A stretch of 64,000 nucleotides of DNA, taken from an uncultured Elusimicrobia bacterium (GTDB taxonomy: Bacteria; Elusimicrobiota; Endomicrobiia; Endomicrobiales; CAIRNS01). Position 1 is the stretch's first letter; each line of letters starts with the position of its first letter. A program made the translations under genes and the position numbers. Of this stretch, positions 1-8,177 are shown in pieces. Under the pieces are notes generated by a model. It worked only from the letters and a program-made list of their open reading frames with translations, made no database searches and was not told the origin of the DNA. The stretch lies in the NCBI GenBank assembly GCA_903880015.1, contig CAIRNS010000007.1:124001-188000 (forward strand), read 5' to 3'.

Positions 1-2
1 GC

Positions 3-3000
3 GGATTTAGCTTGGAAATCACCCTCGCCTTCCTGGGAGTATTCGTTCTTTCGCAGGCGCAGGCGTATCTGGGGGCCGTCAAGGATATCTTCAGGGCAGG
101 TCTTGGCGAAGGATTAATCCAGTGGTTGGGCAAAGTGTTTAGCGGAATCCCCGTCTTTCAATTGTTTATAGCCGGGCATGCCGTTGGTGTTGAAAGCGGT
201 ATGGCGGGTGACTCGAAATACTTCTTGAGCGGTCGTCCCAACGGACTTACTCGTTTCTCGTTGTTCAGTGGTAGTTCTGGCCAAAAATCACTCTATACGC
301 AAGTTGCCCAGCATTTAATGATACCCATCCTGCCTTTTTTGGTCACCGGGATAATGGGGGTGTTGCTCTGGCAGAATCCCTCCATGATATTTTCAATCTT
401 TTATATCATTTTCCCGATATCCGTCTTTTTTGGCTTGACTGCTTTCAATGTAGGGTTTACTCCGGCAGATGTTGGAGAAAAAAACTGGTACGATTTCCTT
501 AAAAGTGAATTCAAAGATTGGTTAATCGCTTTGAGGGATGGGAAATTAATTGATGGGGGTACTGCACATCAGCCGGTGTATACGCCGGTTAATCGGCTCC
601 AACTGTTGGTTGTGGGGTTCGCTCAACTCTTAGCCATGGCATTTATTGGTATCATTGCGTATCCACTATCGAACAAAGATGCCTCACTGAGAACGAATCC
701 CAAAACAAAATTTTTAGGTATACTCGGGGTTGTAGTGCCATGGCTTGTAGGGCTTGTCTTTATTATTGGTGGAGGTTGGACATTGTTGAATTTTCTACCT
801 CTGCTGTCCCTTTATCCGGTGGTCATCCCTATCCTGATGGTCGTTGCGGTTGGCAGTGTCTTGGTATATCTTATTTCCGGCAAGGTTCGATTCCTTGGAC
901 TTGCAGGTTTGCTCAATATCATAGCAGTCGGCATTCTTTTGTTTTCCCAATTCACCGGTGGTGTAATGGTCGTTTTTTGGGCTACCGGAATAATGTTTTA
1001 TGGAGCCATTGCGATCCACAGAGGATGGAAAACTTTTCCTCAAGGCAACATGAAAACCGGAGAGGAGCCCCCCGTTGCAGCAACGCCGAGCCCAACAGGA
1101 ACAGATTCCTCCAACGCATCGCCTACAGCATCGAGTTCCCAAGGAGCTGCTTCTAACCCTGTGAATCCGGGAGCGCAGACGCCTCCACCAGTGGCTGCGA
1201 CTATAGCAGTTCCTGTCGAAACACCTCCTGCGCCTTCGACAACCCGTCGGTCATTTCAAATCAAACTGCCCAAAATACAATTGCCAAAAGAACTCATTAA
1301 CCTGGTCGTCATAGCATTGGTGACATTGGTCCTTCTCGGCGGGGTGGCCTTTGCTGCGGTAAGGATGAACGCACGAATTGCAGTTTCCCCCGTGATGACG
1401 GCGACACCTTCTGCGCTGGTTATGACTGTCCCTTCGGCAACGCCGGCGCCGATTATCATGGTTTCGCCGACCGCCGTATCACCCACACAGACCCCCGCGG
1501 TTTCTCCCACAGCCCCGACAGCCAGTCCCACAGCGACAGAAGTAGTTCCGACAGTCAGTCCCACAGCGACTGCAGGAGTCCCGACAGCTACCTCTGTTGT
1601 TGCCAATGGAGAGGCGATTACCGAGACCATAGCGACCGTTGCTAACGGACGGATAATCGTCAATGGATCGCCCTACACTATCAGAGGTGTCGCTTACGCG
1701 GTGGACGAATTCGGCCAACACTTCGGGGATTTTTATAAGACAGACATTCCCGTGATGCAGTCGATGGGTATCAACAGCATACGGACCTATTATCCGCTGG
1801 CGATTTACGACAAAAACGGTGCTATAGAACCTGGAGCGACGCGTGAAATGCTGACGGCATTTTCCAATGCGGGTATACGGGTAACCGTTGGCTTTACCGC
1901 TGAGGACATGCGTTATGGCAAGGCGCAGGCCTACATTACGGCGTTTAAGGACCACCCGGCGATACTGATGTGGGTTTTTGGCAACGAGTATAATTACCAT
2001 CCCGAGTGGTTCCGAGGTTCTGTTGAGAATTGGTACACATTGCTTGACCAAACCATGGCAAAGATGAAAGATTGGGACGCAAGCCATCTGGTTGCCACCG
2101 TGCATGGCGAAATTCCCTCACAGGAAGTGGTCGAGAGATACCGCAAGGCCGGCATCAAAACTATTTTTGTCAATGTCTATCGCGGGAAAACCTTTAATAA
2201 TTTGTTTAGCGATCTGGACACATTAATCGGCGATGGTTCAATGGCAGGCGCTCCGGGGGAATTTGGTATTCCCTCAGAAGGCGTTGACGGATCCGATATG
2301 TCTCAAATGCAACAAGAGTATGTGTCCAGCATGGTTGGTGAAGTAAACGCCGGCAATGGCGGATTTGTCTTTGAATACACAAATAACCCGTGGAAGGATG
2401 ACGAGGCGTATAATTTGGCAGGGGTGCAGGGTAAGGCAACCACTCTGGGAATAACCTATCGCGATGCCCTTGGAAATGTAATACTTAAACCGGCCGCAAA
2501 AGTGTGGGTAGGTCAGAAAACTTCTGGCTTCACACAACCAACGGCGTCCCATTCAACGGGAATATCCGCGAAAGCGGCGGTGAGAACCGATCAGCCTTTG
2601 GTTCCTTCGTCGGTTGTGGGTGCTACGCTTATCCTTGGTGTTGTCGGGGTAGTGGCAAAGAAATTGTCGAAAAAAGCAAGAACCAAAAAGCGTCGGCAGG
2701 AACGAGAAGCGAAAGAAAGAGCGCGTTTGCAGGTTGTATCAAATCCGCTTGCTGTTCCCGGCGAGATGGTAACCGGACCGATAGTGGCAGCGCAGGATAT
2801 CGCAGAAACGCTCGTTGATTCCCGCGCTGCATTGTCGGCAAGCGATGTTTCCGAAGCGATAATGGCCCCAGCTCCGATAGTGGTTGAAGCAGCAGTAGCG
2901 ATGACGGAAACCATAGCCGGATCAGTTCTGCCGACAACGCAACAAGAAATTCCGATCCAGCCGGGTACAGAGCTGATACAGGGACCGTCAGCAGCTGTAG

Positions 3001-6000
3001 CAGAACCAATACTACCCGAGGTAGTCCCTACTGTTGGGGACCCCGTTTTACCTATTGAACAGCCCATTCGCACATTGCCCCCTGAGGCATTGCCATTGGT
3101 TGATACCGCGTTTGGTGTTCTTGATCCTGCGGAACCCGTTTCCACGACAATAGCTGGTGCGGCAGAAGCGGCGGTATCAATAACCGATGCAGTGCTGCCG
3201 GATGCAGGGGAGGTTGCTCAGTCGATCACCGCCGAACCAGTTTCGATTGTTGCGGATTCCGTTGCACAGGTTGTCAATGATGTAAATCCCCTGTCTGAGT
3301 CGGTGGCTGATGCAGCGACAATAGTGCCGGGAATAGTTTTAGCCCCCATAGAAGTTGTCGTTGAAGATACACTGCCTGCGCCGGCAATCCCGGTGTTTTC
3401 GTTGCCTGCGGTTTCTCTCAAGACGGCAGTAGCCCTCGTGACCCGGGAACTCAACAATAAATTGCGCAGTAAAAAACAGCGGGCAGCTGGGGTTGCTCAA
3501 TTACAGGCCATAAATACCTTTGCCGCAGCGCGGCGGATAGCCGGGTTTGCGGGTGATGAGTCAGCGGTGGTGCGTAAGCAAGCGATTGCCGCGCTGAGCA
3601 CCCTCTCGGGATTCACGGTTGAACAGCAGATACAGATATTGACGCGGGCGTTGAGCAAAGCTCCCGCCGATGAACGGTCACAGATTATCGTAATCTTGCA
3701 AGCGCTCAACAGCGAGCTGGCCGTGTACCGCATGGTGCAGGAATTGGCATTGATTGACGATGAAACCGCGTTGAATGTCCTGGTGCCTTCGTTGTTGAAA
3801 AATGCAGCTTTCCGCGCCGCGGCGGTCCGTGCCCTGAACACGGTTTTGCGGACGATAAACAGAAAACACATGGGGATGATTCCTGCGGGATCCATTGATG
3901 AAAAAGTAGCATTGTTGATACCCGGCTTGATAAAAACTATTTCCGCGAAGGGCAAAGGCGTTTCGACGACGCGCGAAATTAACGCGATTATCCGTCGTTG
4001 CGGTGTTCTCGGCCCGGATCAAGCCGCGGCAATCAATGAGCTGGCCGACCCGGAAACCGGGGCAACCGTGACGCAGAAACTTGCGGGGTACCGCGCGGCT
4101 CTTAAGATGAAAAATTCTGCAATAACGGCTATGGTCATCACCAAGATGGCTGCACTTAACAGCGACCGCGTGATAGTTGACATGCGTACTATCATTGCTG
4201 ACGTCGACGCCGCAATTGCTGATCGTTTGTCGGCATGGGCGCTGGTTGACGGATTGCTTAAAGAAGTGCCGGCGAAAGCGCCGTATGTGCTGGTACGGAT
4301 ACTGACCACTGCGGTTGACGGTGAAGTCAGGAACGCCGTAATTGATCGTCTATTTGGCGATACCGGCACTATGCGGACCACAGTGCGGTTGTTAAATGAT
4401 TCTCGCACCTGGGCGGGCGCAAATTCGTTCAAGGTTTTGCGCGGAACAGTTGCTGAACAATGGGCGTTGCTGATTTCCGGGGGCCAGCGGCGTGCTCTGC
4501 AGGAACTGCGCGGGACGGTCCGCGCACGGTTCATTACCCGGGACGACGCACAAGGCGCATACGGCGAGGAAGCTGCCGCGCTGAGCGCGTTGGGTATGCC
4601 GACAGTGGGATTCGCGGCGGTTTTTGCGCCATGGACAACGCTTCTTAGTTGGAAATTGGATAGCGCCGGACAACTGCTAAATATATACGCCGGTCATGAT
4701 CCGGAAACGGGTATGCCAATTATCTGTGCAGATCAAAATTCAGAATTGAGCGCGATGGATGTTGTGCGGTTCCTGATACAGTTCAACCAGCAACCGGAGA
4801 GCGTGCAACGAGTAGCGCTTGACAAGCTGGGCGTCAGTGCGCTCACAGCCGGGGTCATCGAAGTACGCTCGACTCAAAAAGAAGCGCAAGCGCTTATTGA
4901 TGAATTGTCCGCGATGACTGCTCCGATGTCCGGCATTGACGGGTTCCAGCTTATCCTGCGGGTTACGGGCATTGACGCCGGGCGTGCCGCTCAACTGCAG
5001 AAAACAGTGTGGGGCCAGCCGCTGGGGGATGTGGTGACGATAGTAGCCGACCCAGTGGGCGACGCCGCGCAGATAGCCGGTGAAATGGGTGCTAAGGTGT
5101 ATCAGCCGTCAGTAATCCGTCACCGCGCCGCAGCACAGGATATTGCGCTTATTGGCCAATCGGTTGGGCTCAATCAATTACCGGTGAAGACCGGGGAAAC
5201 AAAAATCGAAGCCGCTGTGCGGTATTTTGACGTGCACATTCGAAAAAACAAGGGGACCGTTCTTGAGATCAACGACGGGCTTGAAGATGCCGACAGTGCC
5301 GCTGACGCCGTGCACGCCGGTAAGTCGCGCGGGGTGATTGCGGTAGTAGTCAAGAATGGCACCATGGCCTCAATTCGCCGGTGGGCCGTTGCTGGTGCCG
5401 GATGCATCACGATGAAAGATATGACAGTCACGGACGCGCAAACCCTGGCGCAAACAATTGCTGCTACGCCGGACACGGACATTATGGCGCACCTGACGAT
5501 AATTTTAGAAGGTAAGGGATTGGACGCCATTGCCGGTGAGTTGTCCGCGATAGCACCGCAGGTGAAGGTTGGTATTGCGTATAGCGACGCGCTGTTGCAG
5601 CCGGTTGACCGTCGCGGTTATTTTGTGGTGCGTATCCCCGCCGATATGTCCGTTGAGGCAACCGCTGGCGCCGGAAAACTGCAGGGAGTGGCGGGCGTTA
5701 TATTCGATGCGCCTGAAGGCGCCATTCCTGTCGATGGAAACACCGAGCAGGATACCGCGGGGGTCGGTGCCGCTGACAGCGCGCTTGAGACATTCGCCCG
5801 CGCGCTTACGGGCGTCGCCGGTCGTTCCCCTGAATCGCTTGCCCGCCGTTCGGGAGCGCGGATGGAGCACATTGCCGCCAGCATCGTTAGTGAATCGTTG
5901 CCGGCTTCAGAACTGACAACGGTGCAGGACTTGGCTGAATATTATATGCATGCATACGATAACCTTGACAGCGAAAAGATTCTATCGCTTCTGCAAACCC

Positions 6001-6554
6001 TTGCCAATCAGTCCTCGGCGCACAAGGGGTACTGGATAGCCGCGCTGACAGAGGCGCAGCAGGCCGCTGCAAACCCGGGCACCAACGGGCAGACCCTGCG
6101 GGCAAGTATTGAGGGACTGCTGGGTGCCGTTGCGGAAGGTGAATTCCGCCGGGCAAACAACAACCGTTCCCTGCCGGTGACGGCAGTCGACCGTGCTAAT
6201 CTTCGCCAGGTGCTTATCGTTGTTCTGGGACTCAAAGCGTCGTTCAATGTCAATCTTACGGGCGATGAACAAAATCTTGCCGCCGGCGATGATACGGCAG
6301 TCAATGCCGTTGTGGCTGCAATCGTAGCGGCGCGGCAGTCGAACAACGCCGCCGGTGCTAAAGATTGGCTTGACAAGAGCATCGGGCTTCTGCGTGCGCC
6401 GCAATCCTGCCCAGCGGCACGCACTGCTGCACGCAACTTCATGGTGTCCTACGACCCGCTCCTTGAGCGTGAATTCGCGCCAATAGTCGAACATCTCGGC
6501 GGCTCCGTAGAGAATGCCGCACAGGGCATCCGCGCAACCCTTTCAGCCGCTTAA
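3..6554 (+). CDS. Giant membrane protein, 5'-partial, with glycoside-hydrolase-like domain and HEAT-like repeats
   Basis: Reading is open from the window edge, so the true N-terminus lies upstream; a TTG at 12 (residue 1 below) is only the first possible start. Residues about 1-340 are mostly hydrophobic with roughly 8-9 membrane segments and may be the tail of a processive glycosyltransferase. A Pro/Thr/Ser-rich linker, another membrane helix (about 428-452) and a second PT-rich linker lead to a TIM-barrel-like domain (about 545-840) resembling clan GH-A enzymes: the motif GNEYNY gives acid/base candidate Glu659, and GEFG gives nucleophile candidate Glu750. A further helix (about 865-885) is followed by a basic stretch, an Ala/Pro/Val-rich low-complexity region, HEAT-like helical repeats (about 1140-1500) and an Ala-rich C-terminus I do not recognise. 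Role is inferred: synthesis or remodelling of a surface glucan. Such giant genes are reported in Omnitrophota. Whether this is one polypeptide in vivo or is processed is unknown. Confidence 0.8.
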   Translation, partial: GFSLEITLAFLGVFVLSQAQAYLGAVKDIFRAGLGEGLIQWLGKVFSGIPVFQLFIAGHAVGVESGMAGDSKYFLSGRPNGLTRFSLFSGSSGQKSLYTQVAQHLMIPILPFLVTGIMGVLLWQNPSMIFSIFYIIFPISVFFGLTAFNVGFTPADVGEKNWYDFLKSEFKDWLIALRDGKLIDGGTAHQPVYTPVNRLQLLVVGFAQLLAMAFIGIIAYPLSNKDASLRTNPKTKFLGILGVVVPWLVGLVFIIGGGWTLLNFLPLLSLYPVVIPILMVVAVGSVLVYLISGKVRFLGLAGLLNIIAVGILLFSQFTGGVMVVFWATGIMFYGAIAIHRGWKTFPQGNMKTGEEPPVAATPSPTGTDSSNASPTASSSQGAASNPVNPGAQTPPPVAATIAVPVETPPAPSTTRRSFQIKLPKIQLPKELINLVVIALVTLVLLGGVAFAAVRMNARIAVSPVMTATPSALVMTVPSATPAPIIMVSPTAVSPTQTPAVSPTAPTASPTATEVVPTVSPTATAGVPTATSVVANGEAITETIATVANGRIIVNGSPYTIRGVAYAVDEFGQHFGDFYKTDIPVMQSMGINSIRTYYPLAIYDKNGAIEPGATREMLTAFSNAGIRVTVGFTAEDMRYGKAQAYITAFKDHPAILMWVFGNEYNYHPEWFRGSVENWYTLLDQTMAKMKDWDASHLVATVHGEIPSQEVVERYRKAGIKTIFVNVYRGKTFNNLFSDLDTLIGDGSMAGAPGEFGIPSEGVDGSDMSQMQQEYVSSMVGEVNAGNGGFVFEYTNNPWKDDEAYNLAGVQGKATTLGITYRDALGNVILKPAAKVWVGQKTSGFTQPTASHSTGISAKAAVRTDQPLVPSSVVGATLILGVVGVVAKKLSKKARTKKRRQEREAKERARLQVVSNPLAVPGEMVTGPIVAAQDIAETLVDSRAALSASDVSEAIMAPAPIVVEAAVAMTETIAGSVLPTTQQEIPIQPGTELIQGPSAAVAEPILPEVVPTVGDPVLPIEQPIRTLPPEALPLVDTAFGVLDPAEPVSTTIAGAAEAAVSITDAVLPDAGEVAQSITAEPVSIVADSVAQVVNDVNPLSESVADAATIVPGIVLAPIEVVVEDTLPAPAIPVFSLPAVSLKTAVALVTRELNNKLRSKKQRAAGVAQLQAINTFAAARRIAGFAGDESAVVRKQAIAALSTLSGFTVEQQIQILTRALSKAPADERSQIIVILQALNSELAVYRMVQELALIDDETALNVLVPSLLKNAAFRAAAVRALNTVLRTINRKHMGMIPAGSIDEKVALLIPGLIKTISAKGKGVSTTREINAIIRRCGVLGPDQAAAINELADPETGATVTQKLAGYRAALKMKNSAITAMVITKMAALNSDRVIVDMRTIIADVDAAIADRLSAWALVDGLLKEVPAKAPYVLVRILTTAVDGEVRNAVIDRLFGDTGTMRTTVRLLNDSRTWAGANSFKVLRGTVAEQWALLISGGQRRALQELRGTVRARFITRDDAQGAYGEEAAALSALGMPTVGFAAVFAPWTTLLSWKLDSAGQLLNIYAGHDPETGMPIICADQNSELSAMDVVRFLIQFNQQPESVQRVALDKLGVSALTAGVIEVRSTQKEAQALIDELSAMTAPMSGIDGFQLILRVTGIDAGRAAQLQKTVWGQPLGDVVTIVADPVGDAAQIAGEMGAKVYQPSVIRHRAAAQDIALIGQSVGLNQLPVKTGETKIEAAVRYFDVHIRKNKGTVLEINDGLEDADSAADAVHAGKSRGVIAVVVKNGTMASIRRWAVAGAGCITMKDMTVTDAQTLAQTIAATPDTDIMAHLTIILEGKGLDAIAGELSAIAPQVKVGIAYSDALLQPVDRRGYFVVRIPADMSVEATAGAGKLQGVAGVIFDAPEGAIPVDGNTEQDTAGVGAADSALETFARALTGVAGRSPESLARRSGARMEHIAASIVSESLPASELTTVQDLAEYYMHAYDNLDSEKILSLLQTLANQSSAHKGYWIAALTEAQQAAANPGTNGQTLRASIEGLLGAVAEGEFRRANNNRSLPVTAVDRANLRQVLIVVLGLKASFNVNLTGDEQNLAAGDDTAVNAVVAAIVAARQSNNAAGAKDWLDKSIGLLRAPQSCPAARTAARNFMVSYDPLLEREFAPIVEHLGGSVENAAQGIRATLSAA

Positions 6555-6609
6555 ACCATGCCCCCGACCCCCACATTCACCAACGCCCTTTGACGGTGCC
6601 GTTGTAGCT

Positions 6610-6625
6610 GCAGAGCTTGCTCTGC
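6610..6625 (+). terminator. Hairpin downstream of the giant gene
   Basis: A perfect 6-bp inverted repeat (GCAGAG...CTCTGC) with a CTTG loop lies 55 bases after the stop of the giant gene and before the tRNA-Asp promoter. No clean T-run follows, so it is a weak terminator candidate; it could equally be an mRNA 3'-end stabilising hairpin. Confidence 0.35.
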
Positions 6626-6638
6626 GGGTGTGGGGTGT

Positions 6639-6667
6639 TTGACAAATGTTTTTGTTTCTCATATAAT
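6639..6667 (+). promoter_or_regulatory. Sigma-70-type promoter for tRNA-Asp (and nth)
   Basis: TTGACA (6639-6644) and TATAAT (6662-6667) are both perfect consensus boxes, separated by exactly 17 bases. Transcription should begin near 6674, about 40 bases before the tRNA. Confidence 0.85.
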
Positions 6668-6715
6668 TACACTCCGTTTTCGATTCTTTCATTTCGGCTG
6701 TTCAACTATTTTTTT

Positions 6716-6790
6716 GGGGATGTGGTGTAGCCTGGTTAACACGCTGCCCTGTCAAGGCAGAGACCGCGGGTTCAAATCCCGTCATCCCCG
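6716..6790 (+). tRNA. tRNA-Asp (anticodon GTC)
   Basis: Acceptor arm GGGGATG pairs with CATCCCC at 6783-6789, with G as discriminator base. The anticodon stem CTGCC/GGCAG encloses loop CTGTCAA, giving GTC. The T arm has CGGG-TTCAAAT-CCCG. The next three bases (6791-6793) read CCA, so the 3' end appears to be encoded, unlike the other tRNAs in this window. Confidence 0.95.
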
Positions 6791-6829
6791 CCATATTCTC
6801 TTCGGGCCGTGACCGCGCTCGTTCCTCCC

Positions 6830-7462
6830 ATGAAAACTAATCAGCGTGTAGTTGAAATTATCCGCCGCCTCAAAAAAAAATACCCCCTCGTCAAGATTCC
6901 TTTGCACTTTGCAAATCCGTTGGAACTGCTGGTGGCCACCATTTTGTCGGCCCAATGTACTGACGAGCGGGTGAACATCGTCACTCAGACACTCTTCAAA
7001 AAATACCGAACGCTTGACGATTATGCGCGCGCACGCCAACAGGACCTTGAAGCGGATATTCACTCGACCGGTTTCTTTCGCAATAAGGCAAAAAATATTA
7101 TCGGTGCCGCTCGTATGCTGCGTGATGTGTTAGGCGGGAACATGCCGCGTACCATGGAAGAGATCATTGCCCTGCCCGGGGTCGCCCGCAAAACAGGCAA
7201 TATCGTTTTGGGTCACGGCTTTGGCATCGTTGAAGGTATAGCGGTTGACACCCACGTCCTGCGTATCAGCCGTTTACTGGGGCTGACCACGAACGAGACC
7301 CCTGAAAAAATAGAGCAGGACCTGATGAAGATTGTTCCCAAAAGCGAATGGCTGCATTTTTCCCTGCTTCTACAGACGCTGGGTAGGGATGTTTGCAAAG
7401 CCCGCGCCCGGAACCATGCCGCGTGTGTGCTGTCGGCAGTATGCCCGTCATCCCTGCCTTGA
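6830..7462 (+). CDS. nth: Endonuclease III (DNA glycosylase/AP lyase)
   Basis: Base-excision repair enzyme that removes oxidised pyrimidines and nicks abasic sites. The 210-aa length from ATG 6830 matches the family; a GTG at 6809 would add seven residues and seems less likely. The helix-hairpin-helix motif LPGVARKTGN carries the catalytic Lys, and VDTHVLR carries the catalytic Asp. The C-terminal iron-sulfur loop is altered: the usual C-X6-C-X2-C-X5-C reads C-X6-H-X2-C-X5-C, so the second cluster Cys is His. The gene starts 40 bases after tRNA-Asp and has no convincing ribosome-binding site, so it is probably transcribed from the tRNA promoter. Family assignment is secure; cluster occupancy is not. 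Confidence 0.93.
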   Translation: MKTNQRVVEIIRRLKKKYPLVKIPLHFANPLELLVATILSAQCTDERVNIVTQTLFKKYRTLDDYARARQQDLEADIHSTGFFRNKAKNIIGAARMLRDVLGGNMPRTMEEIIALPGVARKTGNIVLGHGFGIVEGIAVDTHVLRISRLLGLTTNETPEKIEQDLMKIVPKSEWLHFSLLLQTLGRDVCKARARNHAACVLSAVCPSSLP

Positions 7463-7483
7463 GCCGCCCCAAAACCCGTCTGG

Positions 7484-7512
7484 TTGAAAATGAATGTCCT
7501 AAATGATATAAT
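7484..7512 (+). promoter_or_regulatory. Promoter of the lone receiver gene, predicting a leaderless mRNA
   Basis: TTGAAA (7484-7489), 17-base spacer, TATAAT (7507-7512). The start codon of the next gene is at 7522, only nine bases after the -10 box, so the message would begin at or within a few bases of the ATG. No Shine-Dalgarno sequence can fit. Confidence 0.75.
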
Positions 7513-7521
7513 CGATTTATT

Positions 7522-7905
7522 ATGAAAAAAATCATCGTGATGGATGACGAGGCGGCGATTCGAGAACTGCTTTCTTTGGGATTGCGTGCAGCGGGGTATG
7601 CTGTTGAAGCAGTGTCATCAACACAGGACCTCTGGGATTCCATCGGTCGGGAAAAACCCGCGGTCATATTGATGGACGCCGGCATGCCCGGCGAAGACGG
7701 TATCAGTATTTGCCGCGATATCCGGCGCAACGAAGCGACCAAAAATATTCCGGTGGTTATCATCACCGCTTTTAACGATGACATTACGCGCAACGACGCT
7801 TTTTTGTTCGGCGCCACCGCGTTTGTGACGAAACCGTTCACCATCCCCGCAGTCCTCAGCGTAGTAAGCGAATGTGTGAACGCATCATCGTCATTTGAGA
7901 AATAA
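7522..7905 (+). CDS. Single-domain response regulator (CheY-like receiver)
   Basis: A 127-aa receiver domain with no output domain. Visible landmarks: the acidic pair at the start (MDDE), the phospho-acceptor Asp52 in ILMDAGMPG, the switch Thr in VIITAFN and the conserved Lys104 in VTKPFT. It would receive phosphate from a histidine kinase and act by protein-protein contact, as CheY, Spo0F or DivK do. No kinase is adjacent; three orphan kinases occur elsewhere in this window (24.4, 28.0 and 48.3 kb). It has its own promoter and is predicted to be leaderless. A partner cannot be named from sequence. Confidence 0.92.
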   Translation: MKKIIVMDDEAAIRELLSLGLRAAGYAVEAVSSTQDLWDSIGREKPAVILMDAGMPGEDGISICRDIRRNEATKNIPVVIITAFNDDITRNDAFLFGATAFVTKPFTIPAVLSVVSECVNASSSFEK

Positions 7906-7923
7906 TTTATTTTTTGATATCAT
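7895..7923 (+). promoter_or_regulatory. Promoter for tRNA-Phe/tRNA-Thr
   Basis: TTGAGA (7895-7900), 17-base spacer, TATCAT (7918-7923). It overlaps the stop codon region of the receiver gene and lies 13 bases upstream of tRNA-Phe. Confidence 0.75.
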
Positions 7924-7936
7924 AGCCACATGTTTC

Positions 7937-8009
7937 GCCGGGGTAGCTCAGTCGGTAGAGCACAGGTCTGAAAAACCTGGTGTCGTCAGTTCGATTCTGA
8001 CCCCCGGCA
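7937..8009 (+). tRNA. tRNA-Phe (anticodon GAA)
   Basis: Acceptor GCCGGGG pairs with CCCCGGC (8002-8008), discriminator A. Anticodon stem CAGGT/ACCTG encloses CTGAAAA, giving GAA. CCA is not encoded. Confidence 0.96.
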
Positions 8010-8066
8010 TTTTTTTATGCGCATTGTGTGGTATGCATGATGCGTGGTTCAGGGTTGTCACACTAT

Positions 8067-8138
8067 GCCGGCGTAGCTCAGTGGTAGAGCAATCGCTTCG
8101 TAAGCGATGGGTCGGGGGTTCAAATCCCTTCGCCGGCT
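8067..8138 (+). tRNA. tRNA-Thr (anticodon CGT)
   Basis: Acceptor GCCGGCG pairs with CGCCGGC (8131-8137), discriminator T. Anticodon stem ATCGC/GCGAT encloses TTCGTAA, giving CGT. CCA is not encoded. It lies 57 bases after tRNA-Phe and is probably co-transcribed with it. Confidence 0.94.
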
Positions 8139-8177
8139 TATGTTTCCGGCGATTTTTTTCAGAATATAAATACCTCT

